Source: Panulirus ornatus (Eukaryota; Arthropoda; Malacostraca; Decapoda; Palinuridae). From it: a stretch of DNA of 64,000 nucleotides. The notes beneath the pieces are model-generated. The model was given only the letters and a program-made list of their open reading frames with translations. It had not been told where the DNA came from and ran no database searches. Numbering within the stretch: the stretch's first letter is position 1; each line of letters starts with the position of its first letter. The position numbers and the translations under genes are program-made. The stretch is from assembly GCF_036320965.1 (NCBI RefSeq), contig NC_092261.1, forward strand, positions 15,295,197 to 15,359,196. Direction: 5' to 3'. Positions 45,886 to 54,566 of this stretch are shown here, piece after piece.

Positions 45886-47905
45886 ATATTTATATTTATT
45901 TATTAATTCTTCCTGTCGCCACCCCGCCACACATGAAATGACAACCCCCTCCCCCCGCACATGCACAAGGTAGCACTAGGAAAAGACAACTAAGGCCACA
46001 TATGTTCACACCTACTCCCTAGCTGTTATGTATAATGCACCAAAACCACAGCTCCCTTTCCACATCCAGGCCCAACAAGACTTTCCATGGTTTACCCCAG
46101 ACGCTTCACATGCCCTGGTTCAATCCATTGACAGCACGTCAACCCCAGTATACCACATCATTCCAATTTACTCTATTCCTTGCATGCCTTTCACCCTCCT
46201 GCATGTTCAGGCCTCGATCGCTCAAAATCTTTTTCACTCCATCCTTCCACCTACAATTTGGTCTCCCACTTCTCCTCGTTCCCTACACCTCCGACACGTA
46301 TATCCTCTTTGTCAATCTTTCCTCACTCATTCTCTCCATGTGACCAAACCATTTCAATACACCCTTTTCTTCTCTCTCAACCACACTCTTTTTATTACCA
46401 CACATCTCTCTTACCCTTTCATTACTTACTCGATCAAACCACCTCACACCACATATCGTCTTCAGACATCTCATTTCCAACACATCCACCCTCCTCCACA
46501 CCATCCTATCTACAGCCCACACCTCACAACCATATAACATTGCTGAAACCACTATTCCTTCAAACATATCCATTTTTGCTTTCCGAGATAACATTCTCGC
46601 CTTCAACACATTCTTCAATGCTCCTAGAACCTTCGCCACCTCCCCCACCCTGTGACTCACTTCCACTTCCATGGTTCCATCTGCTGCCAAATCCACTCCT
46701 AGATATCTAAAACACTTCACTTCCTCCAGTTTTTCTCCATTCAAACTTACCTCCCAATTTACTTGTCTCTCAAACCTACTGTACCTAATAACCTTGCTCT
46801 TATTCACAATGACTCTCAGCTTTCTTCTTTCTCACACTTTACCAAACTCAGGTAAAGTATCATCAGAGCTGTATCATCAGCAAACAACAACTGACTCACT
46901 TCCCAAGCCCTCTCATCCACAACAGACTGCATACTTGCCCCTCTTTCCAAAACTTTTGCATTCACCTTCCTAACAACCCCATCCATAAACAAATTAAACA
47001 ACCATGGAGATATCACCCACCCTGCTACAAACTGATATTCACCGGGAACCAAACACTTTCCTCTCTTTCTACTGGTGAACTTGCCTTACATCCTCAATAA
47101 AAGCTTTTCACTGCTTCTAGCAACTTACCTCCCTCACCATATACTCTTAATACCTTCCACAGAGCATCTCTATCAACTCTATCTTATGCCTTCTCCTAAT
47201 CCATAAATGCTACATACAAATCCATCTGCTTTTCTAAGTATTTCTCACATACATTCTTCAAACACCTGATCCACACACCCTCTACCACTTCTGAAACCAC
47301 ACTGCTCCTCCCCAATACCCTCCCATTTAACTTCCCAGGAATACTCAACAAACTTATACTTCTGTAATTTGAACACTCACCTTTATCCCCTTTGCCTTTG
47401 TACATTGGCACTATGCATGCATCTTCACCTTTGCCTCCACAAGATAATGACATCTCTCCAATTGCCCCTCTAACCACATTAACATCCAAAAGTCTCTCTT
47501 TCACGTGCCTATCAATTAACACATAATCCAATAACGCTCTCTGGCCATATCTCCTACTTACATTCATATACTTACGTATATCTCTCCTTTTAAATCAGGT
47601 ATTCCCATTCACCAGTCTTTTTTAAGCACACAAATCTACAAGCTCTTCACCATTTCCATTTTCAACACTGAACACCCCATGTACACCAATTATACCCTCA
47701 ACTGCCACATTATTCACCTTTGCATTCAAATCATCCATCACTATAACCCGGTCTCGTGCATCAAAGCCACTAACACACTCACTCGGCTGCTCTTAAAACA
47801 CTTGCCTCATGATCTTTCTTCTCATGACCAGTTGCATAGGCACCATCTCTCTCCATCTACTTTCAGTTTTACCCATATGAATCAAGTTAACTAGATTTAT
47901 TCCTT
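45886..47905 (-). mobile_element. LINE with an in-frame linker deletion
   Basis: The long-type tail starts partway (CTGTCGCCACCCCGCC at about 45,911). C-terminal and RT blocks follow on minus (KWFGHMERMSEERL; LLFADDTAL near 46,880, followed by a frameshift; VAFMD near 47,215; CIVPMYKGKGDKGECSNY near 47,400). At about 47,420 the sequence jumps from VPMYKG directly to the endonuclease end (SLSCGGKGEDACIVPMY; ALLDYVLIDRHVKERLLDVN), deleting the linker, about 0.7 kb. The rest of the endonuclease runs to about 47,885. Several stops elsewhere make it inactive. Confidence 0.85.
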
Positions 47906-47929
47906 CATATCATCATTATCTATTCCATT

Positions 47930-48088
47930 TATTATGCTTAATCACTGTTTCCCGCATCAGCGAGGTAGTGTAAGGAAACAGACAAAGAATGGCCCAACCA
48001 TTCATATACACATAAATATTCATAAATACCCATACACGCACATATACATTTCAACGTATACATTCCTATACATACACATACCTATGAG
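47930..48088 (-). mobile_element. Tail-only LINE fragment, third tail type
   Basis: TTAATCACTGTTTCCCGC, then ATCAGCGAGGTAGTGTAAGG, then AACAGACAAAGAATGGCCC and CATAAATATTCATAAATACCC. It differs from the TTTGTCGCTGTCTCCCGC tails. It sits immediately before a Penelope-like fragment, an arrangement repeated at 51,985-52,120. Confidence 0.75.
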
Positions 48089-48243
48089 TCCACGGGGAAA
48101 ATGAAACACGATAAGTTCCCAGGTGCACTTTCGTGTAAAAATCACATCATCAGGGGAGACATAAGAGAGACATTTAAGTCAGTTGATATACATCGAAGAG
48201 ATGAAGCTAGGACGCCATTTGGTAAACATGCGATTGTCCAAGT
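48089..48243 (-). mobile_element. Penelope-like element 3' fragment
   Basis: The segment aligns by eye with 52,120-52,285 and with the complement of 53,155-53,286. Shared landmarks are GGACGCCATTTGGTAAACATG, GTCAGTTGATATAC and CTTTCGTGTAA, plus the terminal CCACGGGGAAAATGAAACACG. It ends abruptly in GATTGTCCAAG where LINE sequence begins at 48,244. No coding part is left. Assignment to Penelope-like elements follows from the GIY-YIG coding sequence attached to the same tail at 52.1-52.9 kb. Confidence 0.75.
48115..48159 (-). ncRNA. Hammerhead-ribozyme-like relic, core intact
   Basis: On minus: TCTCCC (helix I 5' strand), CTGATGA (core, 48,147-48,153), an extra T, a GTG..CAC helix II with an A/T loop, GAAA (48,129-48,132), a very short helix III, then GGGAAC (helix I 3' strand). 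TCCC pairs with GGGA. In this copy the A15.1 partner is C instead of T, so helix III is weakened. Penelope-like elements are known to carry type-I hammerheads with short helix III in their terminal repeats. Activity is not expected from this copy. Confidence 0.5.
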
Positions 48244-51200
48244 AACAAAGGCCACATTCGTTCACACTCAATCTCTAGCTGTCATGTATAATGCACTAAA
48301 ACCACAGCTTCCTTTCCACATCCAGGACCCACAAAACTTTCCATGGTTTACCCCAGACGCTTTGCATGCCCTGGTTCAATCCATTGACAGCACGTCGACC
48401 CCGGTATACCACATCGTTCCATTTCACTCTATTCTTTGTATGCCTTTCACCCTCCTCCATGTTCAGGCCCTGATCACTCAGAGTCTTTTTCACTCCATCT
48501 TTTCACCTCCAATTTGGTCTCCCACTTCTAGTTCCCTCCACCTCTGACACATTTATCCTCTTTGTTAATCTTTCCTCACATTCTCTCCATGTGACCAAAC
48601 CATTTCAAAACACCCTCTTCTGCTCTCTCAACCACACTCTGTTTATTACCACACACCTCGCTCACCTTTTCATTACTTACTCAATCAAACCACCTCACAC
48701 CACATATTGTCCTTAAACATCTCATTTATAGTACATCCACCCTCCTCCGCACAACTCTATCTATAGCCCATCCCTTGTAACCATATAACATTGTTGGAAC
48801 CACTATTCCTTCAAACATACCCATTTTTGCTTTCCAAAATAACATTCTCAACTCCCATACATTTTTCAACGGTCCCAGAAATTTCGCACCCTCCCCCACC
48901 CTATGATTCACTTCCACTTCCATGGTTCCATCTGCTGCCAAATCCACTCCCAGATATCTAAAACACTTCATTTCCTCCAGTTTTTCTCCATTCAAACTTA
49001 CCTCCCAATTGACTTGTCCCTTAACTCTACTGTACCTAATAACCTTGCTCTTATTCACATTTACTCGTCGCTTTCTTCTTTCACACAATTTACCAAACTC
49101 AGTCACCAGCTTCTGCAGTTTCTCACACGAATCAGCCACCAGCGCTGTATCATCAGCGAACAACAACTGACTCACTTCCCAAGCTCTCTCATCCACAACA
49201 GACTGCATACTTGCCTCTCTTTCCAAAACTCTTGCATTCACCTCCCTAACAACCCCATCCATAAACAAATTAAAGAACCATGGAGACATCACGCACCCCT
49301 GCCGCGAACCAACATTCGCTGAGAACCAATCACTTTCCTCTCTTCCTACTCGTACACATGCCTTACATCCTCAATAAAAAATTTTCACTGCTTCTAACAA
49401 CTTGCCTTCCACACCATATATTCTTAATACCTTCCACAAAGCATCTTTATCAACTCTATCATATGCCTTCTCCATATCCATAAATGCTACATACAAATCC
49501 ATTTGCTTTTCTAAGTATTTCTCACATACATTCTTCAAAGCAAACACTTGATCCACACATCCTCTACCACTGAACAACAACTGACTCACTTCCCAAGCCC
49601 TCTCATCTACAACAGACTGCATACTTGCCCCTCTCTCAAAATCTACGACATTCACTTCCCTAACCACCGTATCCATAAACAAATCAAACAACCATGGAGA
49701 CATCACGCACTCCTGCTGTTGTAAAAACTTTACACTGCCTCTAGCAACTTACCTCCCACACCCTATACTCTTAAAACCCTCCACAAAGCATCTCTATCAA
49801 CTCTATTATATGGCTTCTCCAGATCCATAAATGCTTCATACAGATCCATCCGTATTTTTAAGTATTTCTCACATACATTCCTCAAAGCAAACACCTGCTT
49901 CACACATCCTCTACCACTTCTGAAACTACACTGCTCTTTCCCAATCTGATGCTCTGTACATGTCCTTACTCTCTGTGTCAATAGCCTCCATATAATTTCC
50001 CAGGAATACTCAACAAACTTATGCCTCTGTAATTTGAAAACACCTTTATCCCCTTTGCCTTTGTACAATGGCACTATGCATGCATTCCACTAATCCTCAG
50101 GCACTTTGCCATGATGCATACATACACTGAATATCCTTACCAACCAATCAACAGCACAGTCACCCCCTTTTTTTTTAATAAATTCCACTGCAATACCATC
50201 CAAACCTGACGCCTTGCCAGCTTTCATCTTCCACAAAACTTTCACTACCTCTTCTCAATTTACCAAACCATTCTCCCTGAACTTCTCACTTCACACACCA
50301 CCCCGACCAAAACACCCTATATCTGCTACTCTGTCATCAAACACATTCAACAAACCTCCAAAATACTCACTCCATCTACTTCCCACTTCATCACTACTAC
50401 TTATTACCTCCCCATTATCCCCCTTCACCAATGTCCCATTTGTTCTCTTGTCTTACGCACATTATTTATCTCCTTCCAAAACATCTCTTTATTCTCTCAA
50501 GTTTAATGATACCCTCTCACCCTAACTATCATTTGCCCTCTTTCTTTGTTCTCTTGTCTTACGCACATTATTTATCTCCTTCCAAAACATCTCTTTATTC
50601 TCTCTTAAGTTTAATGATACCCTCTCACCCTAACTATCATTTGCCCTCTTTTTTACCTCTTGCACCTTTCTCTTACCTCCTCCCACTTTCCTTTATACAT
50701 CTTCCAGTCATTTGCACAACTAACCTGCAAAAATTGTCCAAATACCTCTCTCTTCTCTTTCACTAACAACCTTACTTCACTGCCCTTTCTAATCTGCCCA
50801 CCTCCAACGTTTTCATACCACATGCATCTTTTGCGTAAGCTATCACTTCCTCCCTAAATGCTTCCCATTCCTCACCCACTCCCCTCACATTATTTGCTCT
50901 CACTTTTTGCCATTCAACACTCAATCTCTTCTCCTGATACTTCCTCACACAAGTCTCCTTTCCAAGTTCACTTACTCTTGCCACTCTCTTCTCCCCAACA
51001 TTCTCCCTTCTTTTCTGAAAACCTCTACAAATCTTCACCTTCGCCTCCACAAGATAGTGATCAGACATCTCTCCAGCTGCCCCTCTCAGAACATTTACAT
51101 CCAAAAGTCTCTTTTACATGCCTATCAATTAACACATAATCCATAAAGCCCTCTGACCATCTCCCCTACTCACATATGTATACTTATGTATATCTCTCTT

Positions 51201-51932
51201 TTTAAACCAGGTATTCCAAATCATCAGTTCTTTTTTGGCACACAGAAATCCACAAGCTCTTCACCATTTCCATTTAAAATACTAAACACCCTATGTACAC
51301 CAATTATACCCTACACTGCCACATTACTCACCTTCGCATTCAAATCACTGATCACTATAACGATCTCGTGCATCAAAGCTGCTAACACACTCACTCAGCT
51401 GCTCCCAAAATGCTTCCCTCTCATCATTTTTCTTCTCATGACCAGGTTCATAGGCACCACTAATCACCCATCTCTCTTGATCCACTTTCAGATTTACCCA
51501 CATCAATCTAGAATATACTTCCATACACTCTTATCACCTACCCCCACAACTCCTGCTTCAGGAGTAGTGCTACTCCTTCTACTGCTCTTATCCTCTTACC
51601 AATCCCTGACTTTACTCCCAAGAGATTCCTAAACTTCTCTTCCCCTTTACCCTTGAGCTTCATTTCACTCAGAGCCAAAGCATCCAGGTTTCTTTCCTCA
51701 AAAATACTACCTATCTCTCCTTTTTTCTCATCTTGGTTACATTCACACACATTCAGACACCCAAATCTGAACCTTTGAGAAGGATGAGCACTCCTTCTTA
51801 TGTTTCCCCTTTTAGAAATATAAATACAAGGAGGGGGTTTCTAGCCCCCAGCTTCCATCCCCTTTATTCGCCTTGTACGAAGCAGAGGGAATACATGGGA
51901 AGTATTCTTTCTCCCCTATCCCCAGGGATATT
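48244..51932 (-). mobile_element. Near-full-length old LINE with internal rearrangements
   Basis: The element runs from inside the long 3' tail (ACAAAGGCCACATTCG at 48,247) through the C-terminal domain, LLFADDTALVADSCEKLQKL (about 49,145-49,110) and RT to the endonuclease start (ERNLDALALSEMKLKGKGEE, about 51,690). It then reaches a 5' leader ending at CCCCTATCCCCAGGGATA (51,912-51,930). Two internal duplications are visible. RT sequence for the VDERAWEVSQLLF segment recurs at 49,570-49,700, out of order. A segment of about 110 bp carrying CTTGTCTTACGCACATTATT occurs twice in tandem (about 50,445-50,645). Multiple frameshifts make it inactive. Confidence 0.85.
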
Positions 51933-51984
51933 TATTACTATAATTATTATTATAATTATTATCATTATCATTATTATCATACTT
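51933..51984. repeat. ATT/ATC-rich microsatellite
   Basis: Irregular ATT, ATA and ATC triplets lie between the LINE 5' end and the next tail fragment. Confidence 0.85.
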
Positions 51985-52119
51985 GATCACCATTTCCCGC
52001 ATCAGCAAGGTAACCCCAGGAAATAGACGAAGAATGACCCATCCACTCTTTTGCACATAAATATACATAAATGCCCATACTTACACACATATACATATCA
52101 ACATATACATACATATTCC
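51985..52119 (-). mobile_element. Tail-only LINE fragment, third tail type
   Basis: TTGATCACCATTTCCCGC, then ATCAGCAAGGTAACCCCAGG, then AATAGACGAAGAATGACCC and CATAAATATACATAAATGCCC. This is the same order as 47,930-48,088, and it again directly precedes a Penelope-like tail (ATTCCTATGAGTACACAGG). Confidence 0.75.
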
Positions 52120-52151
52120 TATGAGTACACAGGTAAATTGAAACACAATAA

Positions 52152-52196
52152 GCTCCCAACTGCACTTTCGCGTAATAATCACATCAATAGGGGAGA
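52152..52196 (-). ncRNA. Hammerhead-ribozyme-like relic, core mutated
   Basis: Same layout as at 48,115-48,159, with TCTCCC and GGGAGC helix I strands, a GTG..CGC helix II and GAAA. The CTGATGA core reads CTATTGA, so two invariant positions are lost. Confidence 0.45.
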
Positions 52197-52302
52197 TACA
52201 AGAAAGAAATATAAGTCAGCTGATATACTAAGAAGAGACGTCGCTAGGACGCCATTTGGTAAACATGTGATTGTCCAAGACAGACAACAAGTGTTTAAAA
52301 AC

Positions 52303-52735
52303 TTATTGTGTGGACAAGAAGGGGAATTGTTTACAAATTTCATCAACAATAAAGCTATCCAATTTATATAGACCTTCACTAATATTAAGGTTATAATTCT
52401 TCGTGTATTCAATAATAGAAGATTCAATGATATATTTCGTGGTACTGGAGTTAGAGTTAATAAGTAAGATGGCATTACTCCAGTCAATACAATTATTGTA
52501 GTTTTTGACATTATTAAACAAGGCATTTGATTCTTGTCCTGTTCTTATACTATTTATATTGCTTAAGCCTAATAGAAAGATCCTTGCCAGTCTGCCCAAC
52601 ATAAAACTCATCACAATTTCTACATGGCTCTTTATAGATGCACCCAGGAAAATTTTCTGGTGAGTTCCTGATTAGAATATTCTTTGAAGTACTATTGTGG
52701 CTGAAGGCAACATTTACAGTAAAAGAAATAAGCAA
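52303..52735 (-). pseudogene. GIY-YIG endonuclease domain of a Penelope-like element
   Basis: Two overlapping minus-strand frames form one broken domain. The first ends with NSPENFPGCIYKEPC, then RNCDEFYVGQTGKDLSIRLK followed by a stop. The second continues with IRTGQESNALFNNVKNYN, then CIDWSNAILLINSNSSTTKY, then IIESSIIEYTKNYNLNISEG and LYKLDSFIVDEICKQFP. CIY..YVG corresponds to the GIY-YIG motif, preceded by the Cys pair (EPCRNC) typical of Penelope-like proteins. The Arg in SIRLK and the Glu in IIESS are the expected catalytic positions. A single-base shift after KQYK separates the halves. The role in the family is nicking of target DNA for retrotransposition. Confidence 0.85.
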
Positions 52736-52904
52736 AAAGGGAAGTAAAGTAAAATCATTATTTGAATGCAGAACTAAAAGATTCTTGGTGTCAATGGGAA
52801 GTTTGGGCCCAACTCTATAAAATGATTCTTTGCTAGCTTAAGGGATTTATCAATGAAAGATCTTGGTTACTTTAACTTAGATCCAATAGTACCCTAAATC
52901 GTTT

Positions 52905-53286
52905 ATTGATAAACCCCTTAAGTTAGCAAAGAAATCATTTTATAGAGTTGAACCCAAACCTCCCATTGACACCAAGAATCTTTTAGTTCTCCATTCTAAT
53001 AATAATTTTACTTTACTTCTATTATTAGATACACGAATAATTATAACCTTAATATTAGTGAAGGTTTATACAAATTGGATAGCTTTATTGTTGATAAAAT
53101 TTGTAAACAATTCCCCTTGTTGTCCACTTAATACGTTTATGATAAGCTCATTGTCTGTCTTGGACAATCACATGTTTATACCAAATGGCATCCTAGCTAC
53201 GTCTCTTCGGTGTATATCAGCTGACTTATACTTCTTGTACCTCCCCTGTTGATGTGATTATTACACGAAAGTGCACTTGGGAACAT
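52905..53286 (+). mobile_element. Penelope-like element, second (inverted) copy, left part
   Basis: Landmarks in order are TTATTGATAAACCCCTTAAG, GAAATCATTTTATAGAGTTG, ACACCAAGAATCTTTTAG, and then AATATTAGTGAAGGTTTATA and CAATTCCCCTTGTTGTCCAC. These are the complement of the copy at 52,120-52,870. About 300 bp holding the GIY-YIG core are deleted between the TTTACTTTACTTC block and TATTATTAGATACACGAA (about 53,018-53,040). The copy is cut by a LINE at 53,286 and resumes at 54,448. Confidence 0.85.
53241..53286 (+). ncRNA. Hammerhead-ribozyme-like relic split by a LINE
   Basis: CTCCC (helix I), CTGTTGA (core, invariant A changed to T), extra T, GTG ATTATTA CAC (helix II and loop), GAAA, then AGTGCACT (helix III AG/CT with TGCA loop), T as the predicted cleavage position, and GGGA (helix I partner). 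All helices pair and only the core has changed. The LINE insertion at 53,287 duplicated CACTTGGGAACAT, which spans the predicted cleavage position. Confidence 0.5.
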
Positions 53287-54447
53287 TTTTTTTTTTTTTT
53301 TGCTTTGTCGCTGTCTCCCGCGTTTGCGAGGTAACGCAAGGAAACAGACGAAAGAAATGGCCCAACCCACCCCCATACACATGTATATACATACGTCCAC
53401 ACACGCAAATATACATACCTACACAGCTTTCCATGGTTTACCCCAGACGCTTCACATGCCTTGATTCAATCCACTGACAGCACGTCAGCCCCGGTATACC
53501 ACATCGCTCCAATTCACTCTATTCCTTGCCCTCCTTTCACCCTCCTGCATGTTCAGGCCCCGATCACACAAAATCTTTTTCACTCCATCTTTCCACCTCC
53601 AATTTGGTCTCCCTCTTCTCCTCGTTCCCTCCACCTCCGACACATATATCCTCTTGGTCAATCTTTCCTCACTCATTCTCTCCATGTGCCCAAACCATTT
53701 CAAAACACCCTCTTCTGCTCTCTCAACCACACTCTTTTTATTTCCACACATCTCTCTTACCCTTACGTTACTTACTCGATCAAACCACCTCACACCACAC
53801 ATTGTCCTCAAACATCTCATTTCCAGCACATCCATCCTCCTGCGCACAACTCTATCCATAGTCCACGCCTCGCAACCATACAACATTGTTGGAACCACTA
53901 TTCCTTCAAACATACCCATTTTTGCTTTCCGAGATAATGTTCTCGACTTCCACACATTCTTCAAGGCTCCCAGAATTTTCGCCCCCTCCCCCACCCTATG
54001 ATCCACTTCCGCTTCCATGGTTCCATCCGCTGCCAGATCCACTCCCAGATATCTAAAACACTTCACTTCCTCCAGTTTTTCTCCATTCAAACTCACCTCC
54101 CAATTGACTTGACCCTCAACCCTACTGTACCTAATAACCTTGCTCTTATTCACATTTACTCTTAACTTTCTTTCACACACTTTACCAAACTCAGTCACCA
54201 GCTTCTGCAGTTTCTCACATGAATCAGCCACCAGCGCTGTATCATCAGCAAACAACAACTGACTCACTTCCCAAGCTCTCTATCCCCAACAGACTTCATA
54301 CTTGCCCCTCTTTCCAAAACTCTTGCATTCACCTCCCTAACAACCCCATCCATAAACAAATTAAACAACCATGGAGACATCACACACCCCTGCCGCAAAC
54401 CTACATTCACTGAGAACCAATCACTTTCCTCTCTTCCTACACATACA
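53287..54447 (-). mobile_element. Young 5'-truncated LINE inserted in a Penelope-like tail
   Basis: It is antisense: poly(T) at 53,286-53,301, short-type tail (TTTGTCGCTGTCTCCCGC; GCGAGGTAACGCAAGG), then a minus-strand coding part. The part from LLFADDTALVADSCEKLQKL to the C-terminal stop forms a 260-codon open frame (53,485-54,267), with shifts upstream. The 5' end is truncated near the DNA for CVREES. CACTTGGGAACAT flanks it on both sides (53,274-53,286; 54,448-54,460), and the Penelope-like tail is continuous across the site. Confidence 0.93.
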
Positions 54448-54535
54448 CACTTGGGAACATATCGTGTTTAATTTTCCCCGTGGACTCATAGGGATATACT
54501 TGATCACACGCATAATTGTGATCCTTTCCATACAT
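54448..54535 (+). mobile_element. Penelope-like tail, right part after the LINE
   Basis: It resumes with CACTTGGGAACATATCGTG, then TTTTCCCCGTGGACTCATAGG, then a short hairpin TTGATCACACGC..AATTGTGATCC and a TA-rich end. By recall this is the canonical end of the tail, unlike the two other copies in which a LINE tail is attached after CTCATAGG. Confidence 0.8.
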
Positions 54536-54566
54536 ACATATACATATTCATTCATTTATCTATCTA

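Larger units (their letters stand above)
52120..52870 (-). mobile_element. Penelope-like element, 3' half with GIY-YIG region
   Basis: In element orientation (minus), the sequence near 52,860 leads through NVAFSHNSTSKNILIRNSP into the GIY-YIG nuclease domain and its C-terminal helix. It then passes to an untranslated tail with GGCGTCCTAGCGACG and a hammerhead-like segment, ending near 52,120. The reverse-transcriptase half is missing. It is arranged as an inverted repeat with the plus-oriented copy beginning at about 52,905, the two arms being separated by about 35-50 bp. Confidence 0.85.
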
